DNA from: DASSUW01 sp036257565
Lineage (GTDB): Bacteria > Actinomycetota > Thermoleophilia > Solirubrobacterales > Solirubrobacteraceae
Assembly (NCBI GenBank): GCA_036257565.1
Contig: DATAFH010000160.1
Location: forward strand, 1 to 64,000
Length of the DNA stretch: 64,000 nt
Direction of reading: 5' to 3'
The translations under genes were made by a program, and so were the position numbers. Below the pieces are notes generated by a model, which was not told the origin of the DNA, did not search any database, and saw nothing but the letters and a program-made list of their open reading frames with translations. Of this stretch, positions 24,335 to 31,458 are shown piece by piece (position 1 is the stretch's first letter; each line of letters opens with the position of its first letter).

Positions 24335-24897
24335 GACGCGCATCGCTGGTCCTGCTCGGTCTTGCTGCCATCGCCTTGGCGCCCTCGACGGCGTGGGCCA
24401 AGGAGATCACCGGCGCCACGATCTGTGGCGGCGACGGGTGCCGTGACGTCACGGACGAGCGGCTCTTGACGAACCTCGTCGAGGGCGGGCCGCCGACAAG
24501 CGGCCCGAGCGGCAAGTCCCGGCAGTTCGTCGCACGGATCACGGTCGACGGCGATGGCGAGAAGGTCCACTTCTCGATGGTCGTGCTCCCGGACGACGGG
24601 CTGCTCCAGACGGAAGACGGGTCGTGGATGGAGATGACGCCCGCGGGCCGCGAGGCGTATGCGGCGCTGACGCTGGGGCGCAAGCCGACGCCCGCCGCGC
24701 ACACGGTCGACACAGACCCGCTGCCGGAGGCGCGGGTCGACGAAGTCGTGATGGCGCCCGCTACCGCGGCGTCCTCGTCGGGCGGCGGGACGCCGGCCTG
24801 GCCGTGGGTGCTCGGCGGCACGGCGGTCGTCGCCATCGGCCTCGCGCTGCTGCTGGCGCGGCGGCACGGCTGGCCGGGAGCGCCGGCGGCCGAGTAG
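24331..24897 (+). CDS. Hypothetical exported protein with C-terminal membrane anchor
   Basis: A 188-residue protein of unknown function. It has a signal peptide (about 1-23, cleaved after A-W-A), an extracytoplasmic domain with a conserved-looking Cys pair (C-G-G-D-G-C), a Ser/Gly linker, a single membrane helix (about 155-175) and a basic end. This type-I membrane topology recalls proteins exposed at the cell surface. The ATG overlaps the hutF stop by four bases, so it is read from the hut transcript. A functional link to histidine use is unproven and may be accidental. I know no homologue with a defined role. Confidence 0.7.
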   Translation: MRRASLVLLGLAAIALAPSTAWAKEITGATICGGDGCRDVTDERLLTNLVEGGPPTSGPSGKSRQFVARITVDGDGEKVHFSMVVLPDDGLLQTEDGSWMEMTPAGREAYAALTLGRKPTPAAHTVDTDPLPEARVDEVVMAPATAASSSGGGTPAWPWVLGGTAVVAIGLALLLARRHGWPGAPAAE

Positions 24898-24906
24898 TGT
24901 GGCCGT

Positions 24907-25299
24907 GTGGCCACGTGGGACCAGGTTCGCGAGATCGCGCTCTCGTTGCCGGCGACGGACGAGCGGATCTCGCGCGACCTGCGGCAGTGGCGGGTGAAGG
25001 ACAAGCTGTTCGTCTGGGAGCGGCCGCTGCGACGCTCCGACCTCGAGGCGCTCGGGGACAGCGCTCCCGACGGGCCGATCCTCGGCGTGCGTACCGAGCA
25101 CCTCGTGGCCAAGGACGCGATCCTCGCCGACGACCCGTCGGTGTACTTCACGACGCCGCACTTCGACGGCTATCCGGCCGTGCTCGCGCGGCTCGACGTG
25201 ATCGGTGACGACGAGCTCCGAGAGCTGATCGTCGAGGCGTGGCTGGCGCGCGCCCCGACCAAGCTGGCGGACGCCTTCCTCGCCGATCAGGAGGGGTAG
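24907..25299 (+). CDS. MmcQ/YjbR family protein
   Basis: A 130-residue protein of the YjbR (DUF419) family, a CyaY-like alpha/beta fold thought to bind DNA. Diagnostic features are the start W-D-Q-V-R-E-I-A-L-S-L-P, the central strand F-V-W-E-R, Y-F-T-T-P-H-F-D-G-Y-P near residues 79-89, and the end A-W-L-A-R-A-P-T-K-L-A. The GTG start lies nine bases after the preceding membrane-protein gene. Molecular function is unknown across the family. Confidence 0.85.
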   Translation: MATWDQVREIALSLPATDERISRDLRQWRVKDKLFVWERPLRRSDLEALGDSAPDGPILGVRTEHLVAKDAILADDPSVYFTTPHFDGYPAVLARLDVIGDDELRELIVEAWLARAPTKLADAFLADQEG

Positions 25300-25383
25300 C
25301 GCATCCGCGGCATCGGCCGCGGCTCGCGCGGGGAGCGGCGGTCGGTCACGGCCGTCGAGTCGCGGGGGGCGGAGCGTTGGAAG

Positions 25384-25471
25384 AGGCGATCGATGAACAT
25401 AGATTGCATCCTAGTACATATCTTCCTAGGACGCAAGTTGCTGGGACGGAATCTTTGGATATCGTGCACCC
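25384..25471 (+). promoter_or_regulatory. AT-rich promoter with repeated 9-bp sites in front of a MarR gene
   Basis: Within the GC-rich window this stretch is clearly AT-rich. A 9-base motif occurs three times with a 15-base period: CCTAGTACA (25410-25418), CCTAGGACG (25425-25433) and GCTGGGACG (25440-25448). The middle copy includes the palindrome TCCTAGGA. The last repeat ends 24 bases before the GTG of the MarR gene. Autoregulation by that MarR protein is the simplest reading, and is inference. Confidence 0.5.
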
Positions 25472-25969
25472 GTGACCGAGCGCGACGGCGTCGACGTCAT
25501 CCTCGAGCAGTGGCAGCGGGAGCGACCCGACCTCGACCCGTCGCCGATCGGGATCATCGGCCGCATCTCCCGGCTCGCGCGCGAGCTCGAGCAGCGGCTC
25601 GAGCCCGTGTACGCCGAGCAGGGCCTCGAGCCCGGTTGGTACGACGTCCTCGCCACCCTGCGGCGCTCGGGTCCGCCGTACCGGCTCCGGCCCAGCGAGT
25701 TCACGGGCACGCTGATGCTCACCTCGAGCGGGACGACCAAGCGCCTCGACCGGCTCGAGCAGGCCGGGCTCATCACGCGCGCTCCGGATCCGAACGACCG
25801 ACGCGGGACGCTGATCACGCTGACGGACGCGGGACGCGACCTCGTCGATCGCGCCAGCGAGGCCCATCTGGCCAACGAGCACCGGCTCCTCGCCTCGCTG
25901 TCCGGCGCCGACCGCCGGCGCCTCGCCGACCTGCTGCGCAAGCTCCAGCTCGGTCTGCCGCCCCGATAG
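25472..25969 (+). CDS. MarR-family transcriptional regulator
   Basis: A 165-residue winged-helix regulator. Residues 28-60 form the N-terminal dimer helix, followed by W-Y-D-V-L-A-T-L-R-R-S-G, the recognition region M-L-T-S-S-G-T-T-K-R-L-D-R-L-E-Q-A-G-L-I, and the wing R-A-P-D-P-N-D-R-R-G-T-L-I-T-L-T-D-A-G, all standard MarR motifs. Such proteins act as dimers that leave their operator on ligand binding. The GTG start follows the repeated sites described upstream. The next gene is a methyltransferase that may share the transcript, 105 bases on. Confidence 0.93.
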   Translation: MTERDGVDVILEQWQRERPDLDPSPIGIIGRISRLARELEQRLEPVYAEQGLEPGWYDVLATLRRSGPPYRLRPSEFTGTLMLTSSGTTKRLDRLEQAGLITRAPDPNDRRGTLITLTDAGRDLVDRASEAHLANEHRLLASLSGADRRRLADLLRKLQLGLPPR

Positions 25970-26074
25970 GGTGGCCCGCATGGCGCGCCGACGCCGTGAT
26001 GTCTGCCGTTTCGGGCGCGGCCCGCGGGGCTTCCTCGACGCCCCCGACCGGTTCCTTCGAGCCGCCCTCGACGA

Positions 26075-26845
26075 ATGACGCTCGACGGCCGTGGCGGCAC
26101 CAGCTCGGCGGAGACCTGGGACGCGTTCTTCAGCGAGTTCTACCTGCGGGCGTATGCGGGGGCGGCTCGGGACGACGACGCCGACCAGCAGGCGCTGGCG
26201 GCCGCGCGGCTCGCCGGGGTGCCCGAGGGCGGGGACGTGCTCGACGTCCCGTGCGGCTTCGGGCGACACTCGGTGCAGCTGGGCCGGGCCGGCTATCGGA
26301 TCGTGGGCGCGGATCGCTCGCAGGCGCTGCTGGACGAGGCGCGCCGGCGGGCGGCCGGCGCGCGCTGGCCGAAGCTCGTGCGCGCGGACTATCGCGAGCT
26401 GCCGTTCACCGACGCGAGCTTCGACGCGGCGCTGAACCTGTTCACCTCTCTGGGGTACCTCGGCGACGCGGAGGACGAGCGGGCGCTCGGCGAGATCGGA
26501 CGGGTCTTGCGTCCGGGTGGCCGGTTGGTGGTCGAGACGATGCACCGCGATCTGCTGATGGAGATCTTCACCGAGCAGACGTGGCAGCTCGTCGGCGAAG
26601 GGCGGCTCCTGCTCGAGCAGCGGACCTTCGACCCGGCATCCGGCATCACGCAGACGACCCAGACGCTCATCGACGGCGAGGGCGGTCGCGAGTCCCGCAC
26701 CTTCTCCGTGCGCGTCTACACCGCCACCGAGCTCCTCGCGATGCTCGACCGGGCCGGCTTCACCGACGCCCGGTGCTACGGAGACCTCGACGGCTCGCCG
26801 TTCGGCACCGACACGCGCCTCGCGATCGTCGCACATCGGGACTAA
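26075..26845 (+). CDS. Class I SAM-dependent methyltransferase
   Basis: A 256-residue Rossmann-fold methyltransferase. Motif I is V-L-D-V-P-C-G-F-G-R-H-S (about 54-65), where the usual E/D-x-G-x-G-x-G reads D-V-P-C-G-F-G, a variant common in the UbiE/DUF-type methyltransferase 25 group. Motif II is G-A-D-R-S, motif III P-F-T-D-A-S-F-D, and motif IV L-G-E-I-G-R-V-L-R-P-G-G-R-L-V-V-E. The substrate is unknown. The ATG overlaps the stop of a 32-codon reading frame beginning at 25980, which could act as a leader. Confidence 0.88.
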   Translation: MTLDGRGGTSSAETWDAFFSEFYLRAYAGAARDDDADQQALAAARLAGVPEGGDVLDVPCGFGRHSVQLGRAGYRIVGADRSQALLDEARRRAAGARWPKLVRADYRELPFTDASFDAALNLFTSLGYLGDAEDERALGEIGRVLRPGGRLVVETMHRDLLMEIFTEQTWQLVGEGRLLLEQRTFDPASGITQTTQTLIDGEGGRESRTFSVRVYTATELLAMLDRAGFTDARCYGDLDGSPFGTDTRLAIVAHRD

Positions 26846-27156
26846 CCCTAGAGTTCACACTTAGAAGCTGCCATCCGAACCTTCGCCGACCGGCGTTCGG
26901 CGGCGTGGTCTCCGGCCGCCCGGACCAACCGCCGGGCCGGCAGCTCGCGACACTGCCGCGCCGACTCGGCCGGGGTGCCACCGCCTCCGGTCGCACGGAC
27001 GCGACGCCGCTCCAACCCCGGTGCGAGGATCCCGCGTCGCTGTCGCGGGCTCGCTCCTGAGGGTGCCACTCGCTCGGGCCCTCGGTCGTCGCCGGCGCTC
27101 TGGGAGTCTCGAGCATGGTGTTTGGATCTCCAGCGACGAGCGTCGCCGGCCGCCGG
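26846..27156. other. 311-base region without a convincing gene
   Basis: It lies between the convergent methyltransferase and MarR genes. The first 30 bases are AT-richer. A hairpin CCGAAC...GTTCGG (26875-26880/26895-26900) with an inner CGCC/GGCG pair stands 30 bases after the methyltransferase stop and could end transcription. Open frames on both strands here encode Arg/Pro-rich strings without recognisable motifs. I see no RNA gene. Confidence 0.4.
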
Positions 27157-27654
27157 TCACGACGCGGGCGAGATGGGGCAATCCCCGCGCAAATGACCGC
27201 ACGCGTCGCGGTCGCACAGCCGGCAGATCCGCTCGCGGTCGTCACCGGTTTCGCCGATGCGCCGCAGCAGCAGCTCGACGCTCCGAGCGATCTCGCTTCG
27301 TTCCTCGTCGCCGAGCAGGGCGAGCAACGACTCGAGCTCGAGCTCGCGACGGGCGAGGACTCGCCGCAGGTTGCGGTAGCCCTCCGGAGTCAGGGCAAGC
27401 GCCGCGGACCGCTGGTCCAGGCCACGGCTGCGCTGCACCAATCCATCACGGACAAGCCGCTCAACCAGCCGTACAGCGCCAGAATGCGTGATTCCAACGC
27501 GGCGAGCCAGCGCGTCGATCGTCATCCCAGCCCCGTCGCCGCTCACAGCCACGAGAGCCTCCGCCGCGGTCCCGGCCGCCCCTGCGCGAGCCAGCCGGTC
27601 TCCGATCGCGACGCCAAGCGCTCCAAGCAGGTTCGCCGCATATGCATGACTCAT
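27157..27654 (-). CDS. MarR-family regulator with C-terminal Cys cluster
   Basis: A 165-residue winged-helix protein. The N-terminal half carries the dimer helices and a MarR HTH (I-D-A-L-A-R-R-V-G-I-T-H-S-G-A-V-R-L-V-E-R-L). The wing is Q-R-S-R-G-L-D-Q-R-S-A-A-L-A-L-T-P-E-G. The last 25 residues hold I-C-R-L-C-D-R-D-A-C-G-H-L-R-G-D-C-P, a C-x2-C-x4-C-x6-C set that is likely to bind a metal ion. This suggests metal or redox sensing, which is inference. The ATG at 27654 gives the natural N-terminus M-S-H-A-Y-A-A-N. A direct repeat of TCATAC lies over and just upstream of the start. Confidence 0.88.
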   Translation of the reverse strand: MSHAYAANLLGALGVAIGDRLARAGAAGTAAEALVAVSGDGAGMTIDALARRVGITHSGAVRLVERLVRDGLVQRSRGLDQRSAALALTPEGYRNLRRVLARRELELESLLALLGDEERSEIARSVELLLRRIGETGDDRERICRLCDRDACGHLRGDCPISPAS

Positions 27655-27668
27655 ACACACATCATACG
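27640..27668 (-). promoter_or_regulatory. Probable operator over the MarR start
   Basis: Read on the minus strand, GTATGA occurs twice 11 bases apart (plus-strand TCATAC at 27651-27656 and 27662-27667), followed by the partial palindrome CATGCATA. The stretch is AT-rich and covers the start codon of the regulator, as an autorepressor site would. Confidence 0.35.
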
Positions 27669-27882
27669 CCCCGCTCACGGACGCGCCAGCCCTCCGACCT
27701 CGCCACTGCGGGCCCGTCGTCCGAGTCGCCGGCGAGGACCCAATCACGACGCGGCTTGGAGATCGGATCACCCGCGTGCGCCCGCGTGCCGGGCGCACGG
27801 CGGTGTGGACCGTCGGTCGGCGCGCGCTGGACCAAGGGAGGAAATCCGCGCGAAGGTTGCGGAGCGGCCGTACAGTTCCGCC

Positions 27883-28620
27883 ATGTCGCGCCCGCGTCAG
27901 ATTCTCGCCATGGGCGGTGGTGGCTTCTCGATGGAGGCCGGGAACGTGCTGCTCGACGAGCATGCGCTCGCGCTGACCGGCGTGGAGTGCCCACGTGTGT
28001 GCTTCCTCCCCACCGCGTCCGGTGACGCAGACCACTACATCGTGCGGTTCTACCGGGCGTTCGCGGCGGGGCGGTGCCAGCCGTCCCACATCTCGCTGTT
28101 CCGCCGCGACGGTGGCGCGGCCGACCTCGCGGCGCACCTCGCCGCCCAGGATCTCGTGTACGTCGGGGGCGGGAGCGTGATCTCGCTGCTCGGCACGTGG
28201 ACGGCGCATGGCATCGACCGCATGCTGCGGGCCGCGTGGGAGGCCGGCGTGGTGATGACCGGGCTGAGCGCCGGGTCGCTGTGCTGGTTCGAGCAGGGGA
28301 TGACCGCCTTCCATGGCGAAAGCAAGCCGGTGGCCGGCATGGGCTTCCTGCCCTACACGAACGCCGTCCATTACGAGGACAAGCCGGACCGGCGGGCCGC
28401 GTTCCTCTCCGCGATCGCCGACGGCCTCCCGGCGGGCTACGGGACCGGCGACGGAGCGGCGTTGCACTTCGTCGGCTCCGAGCTCGCCGAGGTCGTCACC
28501 TCACGTCCCAACGTCCGCGCGTACCACGTGACCCCGCACGGCATGGAGGTCAAGGAGACCGAGCTGAGCACGCGCTTCCTGGGCGCACCGATCTCCGTGG
28601 AGCCCGCCCTTGCCGCTTGA
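27883..28620 (+). CDS. Peptidase E-like protein (family S51), copy 1
   Basis: A 245-residue member of the S51 family, which includes aspartyl dipeptidase (peptidase E) and cyanophycinase. It opens I-L-A-M-G-G-G-G-F, has L-V-Y-V-G-G-G-S and the nucleophile elbow G-L-S-A-G-S-L-C-W-F (catalytic Ser about residue 130), and ends with the typical Y-x-V-x-x-x-x. The length fits peptidase E (about 230) rather than cyanophycinase (about 270 or more plus signal). It would be cytoplasmic and release N-terminal Asp-X or isoAsp products. A paralogue follows directly, overlapping this gene's end by 11 bases. Confidence 0.9.
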   Translation: MSRPRQILAMGGGGFSMEAGNVLLDEHALALTGVECPRVCFLPTASGDADHYIVRFYRAFAAGRCQPSHISLFRRDGGAADLAAHLAAQDLVYVGGGSVISLLGTWTAHGIDRMLRAAWEAGVVMTGLSAGSLCWFEQGMTAFHGESKPVAGMGFLPYTNAVHYEDKPDRRAAFLSAIADGLPAGYGTGDGAALHFVGSELAEVVTSRPNVRAYHVTPHGMEVKETELSTRFLGAPISVEPALAA

Positions 28621-29443
28621 AACCGGGTCTGCCGGCCGCGACCGGCGGACCCGGACAGGTCACGAGCGGCGGCCTCCGACGATCCTCGCGATGGGTGGGG
28701 GTGGCTTCACCGCCGGTGCCGCCGATCCCGCGCTCGACGATCTGGTCCTTCGCCTGACCGGCGTCGCGCGCCCGCGCGTATGCCTGCTGCCCACGGCGGG
28801 CGGTGACTCAGAGGCGCAGATCCGCCGTTTCTACGAGACCTATCAGGACCGCCTCTGCGAGCCGACGCACATCTCGCTGTTCCGGCTCGGCCGGCGCCCG
28901 GTCCCGCTGCGCGAGCACCTGCTCGCCCAGGACGCGATCTACGTCGGCGGCGGCTCGATGGTCAACCTGCTCGCCATCTGGCGGGCGCAAGGACTCGACG
29001 CGATCCTGCGTGACGCCTGGCGCGTCGGGGTGGTGCTCGCCGGGCTGAGCGCCGGCTCGATGTGCTGGTTCGCGTGCGGCGTGACCACGTCATCGGGACA
29101 GCCCGCCCCCGCGCCCGGCCTCGGCTTCCTCCCGGGCTCCAACTCCGTCCACCACGACAGTGAGCCCGCCCGACGCCCCGTCTTTCTCGAGGCGGTTCGC
29201 GACGGGAAGATCCCACCCGGCTGGGCGGTCGACGACGGCGCCGCGCTCCGCTTCCACGGCACCGCGCTGGCCGAGGTGGTCAGCTCCCGGCCCCACGCCC
29301 GCGCGTACGCCGTCGACACCGAAGGCGAGCGCCCGCTCGAGCCGCGGGTGCTCGAGCGAGCCGATGCTCGCCCCGCCACGATCCCCGCGGTGGCCGAGCT
29401 GCGACGCGTGCGCCTCGCCCGCGCCGGCGGCCTCCGAGAGTGA
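28610..29443 (+). CDS. Peptidase E-like protein (family S51), copy 2
   Basis: A 277-residue paralogue of the preceding gene with the same blocks: I-L-A-M-G-G-G-G-F, R-V-C-L-L-P-T-A, H-I-S-L-F-R, I-Y-V-G-G-G-S and G-L-S-A-G-S-M-C-W-F. The best start is a TTG at 28610, inside the end of copy 1. A later start would cut into the first beta strand. It differs from copy 1 by a 25-residue basic N-terminal extension and a longer Arg-rich C-terminus. Tandem duplication followed by divergence is clear from the matching motif order and spacing. A strong terminator hairpin follows its stop. Confidence 0.88.
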   Translation: MPLETGSAGRDRRTRTGHERRPPTILAMGGGGFTAGAADPALDDLVLRLTGVARPRVCLLPTAGGDSEAQIRRFYETYQDRLCEPTHISLFRLGRRPVPLREHLLAQDAIYVGGGSMVNLLAIWRAQGLDAILRDAWRVGVVLAGLSAGSMCWFACGVTTSSGQPAPAPGLGFLPGSNSVHHDSEPARRPVFLEAVRDGKIPPGWAVDDGAALRFHGTALAEVVSSRPHARAYAVDTEGERPLEPRVLERADARPATIPAVAELRRVRLARAGGLRE

Positions 29444-29470
29444 CGAGGGCGGCCCGGAGGCCGCCCTCGT
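29443..29470. terminator. Perfect 12-bp hairpin, bidirectional terminator
   Basis: ACGAGGGCGGCC (29443-29454), loop CGGA, GGCCGCCCTCGT (29459-29470). The first base is the last base of the TGA of the S51 gene, and the end lies nine bases from the stop of the convergent M28 gene. The stem is perfect, so it should end transcripts from both sides. Confidence 0.75.
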
Positions 29471-29479
29471 GGTCCCTCC

Positions 29480-31033
29480 TCAGCGGATCCGGACGTGCCC
29501 CTTGTACTTCCAGCGCTTCATCCGGTTCATGCGCTTGCCCTTCTTCGCCTTCGCGCTCGCCGCGGTGGTCTCGGCGATCGGGGTCCTGGAGCTCGCGAGC
29601 TTCCAGGTCGCGTGCGCTGCCGCGTCGCTCATCTGGTCGAGCGCCGTGTAGCTCAGGTTGAAGAACGTGTCGCATGCCTGGTGGTAGCACGGGTCGTAGG
29701 CGAGCCCGGCGAAGCCGCCGTAGACCGCCTCCTGCTCCGGGGTCTTGATCCCCTCGGCGCCCGTGAACAGGCCACCGGCCGGCACGCCGTTGGCGATGAA
29801 CGGCCCGTAGTCGGAGCGGCCGTCGAACGCCGTCGGATCGGTCGCCAGGCCCTTGCGGTCGAAGTACCGCAGGAAGATCTGCTCGATCTGCCCGGAGCCG
29901 GCAGGCGCGCCGCCCGGAGGCGGAGTGCTGTCCGACAGGTCGCCGTCGTACACGAAGCGGACGAAGTTCGGCGACCCCACCATGTCGAAGTTGAGGTTCG
30001 CCTCGATGTCCGCGATGCCGCCGCTCGCGACCTGGTCGGCCACGTACGCCGTCGAGCCGACGAGGCCGGCCTCCTCGGCGCCCCAGAACGCGAACCGCAT
30101 GTGGTTCCGCGGCTGCTTGAGCTTCGCGGCCTGCTCCGCGATCTCGAGGATCGTCGAAGAGCCGGAGCCGTTGTCGTTGATGCCCGGGCCCTCCTCGACC
30201 GAGTCGAGGTGTGCGCCCGCGACGATCGTGCGGCTCTCGTCACCGCGGCGGCTGTCGGCGATCACGTTGTACTCGGTGTTCGGCGTCGTCGTCGCGTCGA
30301 CCACGATGTTCACGGTCGTCGTGGCGGCCAGCAGCTTCAGTCCGACGCTGTGGCTGGTCATGATCGTCGGGATGCCGATGTTCACGGGCGCCGTGATGAA
30401 GAGCGGGTCCGTGCGGCCGTCGAAGCCGTCGTTGAAGATCAGCGCGGCAACCGCGCCGGCGTTCTTGGCGTTCTGGTACTTCTGCACGAACGGGCACGTG
30501 CCGCGCATCATCAGCGCGATGTTGCCGGCGACCGTCGCGGGGAAGTCGCCCGGCTCACAGCCGCTCGTGCCCAGGCCCGGACCCGGCGCCGGCCCCGCGT
30601 CGACGGCGACGATGTTGGCCGTCACGTTCCCGGCCCCGGAGAACTGCGACACGATGTAGTCCGTGTCCTCGACGAACGGCGCCTGCCCGGTGATGGCGAG
30701 CGTCGAAGGCCCGTTCTTCGTCCAGATCGGGAAGTCGAACCCGTCGAGCGTCACGTCATAGCCCGCCGCCTCGAGCTTGCCCTTGACGTAGTCGACCGAC
30801 GCCTTGTAGCCATCAGTCGTCGCGGCGCGGTTGCCGTCGTTGGCGATCGCGATCCGCTGGAAAGCGGTCTCGTGCTCGAGGATGCCGGCGAGCGTGACCC
30901 CCTTGCGGAGCTTCTTCGACGACGACTGCTTGCCGTGATGGCCCTTGCCCCCGTGCGGAGCCGCGGTCGCGGCCGGCGCCGCGACGAGCATGGCGACGCA
31001 GGCGAGCGCCGCCGTGAGATGCGTGCGAGTCAC
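29480..31033 (-). CDS. Secreted M28 aminopeptidase with PA domain
   Basis: A secreted zinc aminopeptidase of 517 residues. Residues 1-25 form a signal peptide (A-T-A-A-P), followed by a His/Lys/Ser-rich linker. A protease-associated (PA) domain lies about 120-235 (G-N-I-A-L-M-M-R-G-T-C-P-F). The M28 domain has A-H-L-D-S-V-E-E-G-P-G-I-N-D-N-G-S-G (ligands His and bridging Asp), W-G-A-E-E-A-G-L-V-G-S, N-F-D-M-V-G-S and Y-H-Q-A-C-D-T with the last His. The C-terminal 35 residues are strongly Lys/Arg-rich (K-R-M-N-R-M-K-R-W-K-Y-K) and may bind the wall. The GTG at 31033 is the only start that fits the signal peptide. Confidence 0.93.
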   Translation of the reverse strand: MTRTHLTAALACVAMLVAAPAATAAPHGGKGHHGKQSSSKKLRKGVTLAGILEHETAFQRIAIANDGNRAATTDGYKASVDYVKGKLEAAGYDVTLDGFDFPIWTKNGPSTLAITGQAPFVEDTDYIVSQFSGAGNVTANIVAVDAGPAPGPGLGTSGCEPGDFPATVAGNIALMMRGTCPFVQKYQNAKNAGAVAALIFNDGFDGRTDPLFITAPVNIGIPTIMTSHSVGLKLLAATTTVNIVVDATTTPNTEYNVIADSRRGDESRTIVAGAHLDSVEEGPGINDNGSGSSTILEIAEQAAKLKQPRNHMRFAFWGAEEAGLVGSTAYVADQVASGGIADIEANLNFDMVGSPNFVRFVYDGDLSDSTPPPGGAPAGSGQIEQIFLRYFDRKGLATDPTAFDGRSDYGPFIANGVPAGGLFTGAEGIKTPEQEAVYGGFAGLAYDPCYHQACDTFFNLSYTALDQMSDAAAHATWKLASSRTPIAETTAASAKAKKGKRMNRMKRWKYKGHVRIR

Positions 31034-31076
31034 GCGTACCCCCTGTTGAGAAACAATCCTCGACGCGCCCGCCCGC

Positions 31077-31093
31077 GTCCCTTACTGAGGGAC
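31077..31093 (-). terminator. Small hairpin downstream of the DUF1059 gene
   Basis: GTCCCT (31077-31082), five-base loop, AGGGAC (31088-31093), 10 bases after the DUF1059 stop on the minus strand. It could be a weak terminator or part of the M28 promoter region. Confidence 0.3.
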
Positions 31094-31103
31094 TTATACC
31101 CGC

Positions 31104-31274
31104 TCAGGAGTCCGTTGCGTCGTACGCCTGCTCGTGGACGAGGTCGGCGACCGCTTCCTGGTCGGACTCGGAGCCGTGCTCGGTCCGCATGTGCTCGGCC
31201 AGATGGCTCGTGAGCTCTTCGTCGTTGGCGGCGCTGATGGTCTCGCCGCATTCGTTGCACTCGATCACGCGCAT
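31104..31274 (-). CDS. Small DUF1059-type metal-binding protein
   Basis: A 56-residue protein, M-R-V-I-E-C-N-E-C-G-E-T-I-S..., with C6-x2-C9 followed by H24, H28 and H33 in S-H-L-A-E-H-M-R-T-E-H, and ending Y-D-A-T-D-S. The pattern, length and acid-rich helix are those of DUF1059 (predicted small metal-binding protein), common in actinobacteria. One zinc ion held by Cys2His2 is the likely state. The ATG at 31274 and TGA at 31104 bound the whole family length. The function is unknown. It is too short for a 60-residue cutoff and easily missed. Confidence 0.85.
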   Translation of the reverse strand: MRVIECNECGETISAANDEELTSHLAEHMRTEHGSESDQEAVADLVHEQAYDATDS

Positions 31275-31306
31275 GGCGCAAGTATCGCGCGGGAAGGCAG
31301 AAGCCC

Positions 31307-31458
31307 GTGTCCCGGCCCGCGCTGATCGTCGTCGACATGATCAACACGTACGAGCACCCCGACGCCGAGCAGCTCCGCGCGTCGGTCGAGCAGTCGCTGT
31401 TGCGCTCCGCATGATGGAGCGCAACATGGACGCCGACGTCAGCCCAGCGCGCGGTTGA
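31307..31458 (+). pseudogene. Isochorismatase-family hydrolase, internal deletion relic
   Basis: From GTG 31307 the frame reads V-S-R-P-A-L-I-V-V-D-M-I-N-T-Y-E-H-P-D-A-E, the N-terminus of isochorismatase-like cysteine hydrolases with its catalytic Asp, then stops at 31414 after 35 codons. From about 31402 another frame reads A-L-R-M-M-E-R-N-M-D-A-D-V-S, which matches the C-terminal helix of the same family, and ends at 31458. About 130-150 middle residues, including the catalytic Lys and Cys, are gone, and the frame is shifted at the join. The end overlaps the GH15 gene. The family assignment comes from motif recall and is not checked by search. Confidence 0.6.

Noticed and set aside
26848..27069. 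Minus-strand frame of 73 codons in the methyltransferase-MarR gap
   Set aside because: Arg/Pro/Gly-rich with no motif; several other frames there look equally random.
31030..31347. Minus-strand frame of 105 codons
   Set aside because: It reads through the DUF1059 gene in the wrong frame and is Arg-rich without motifs.
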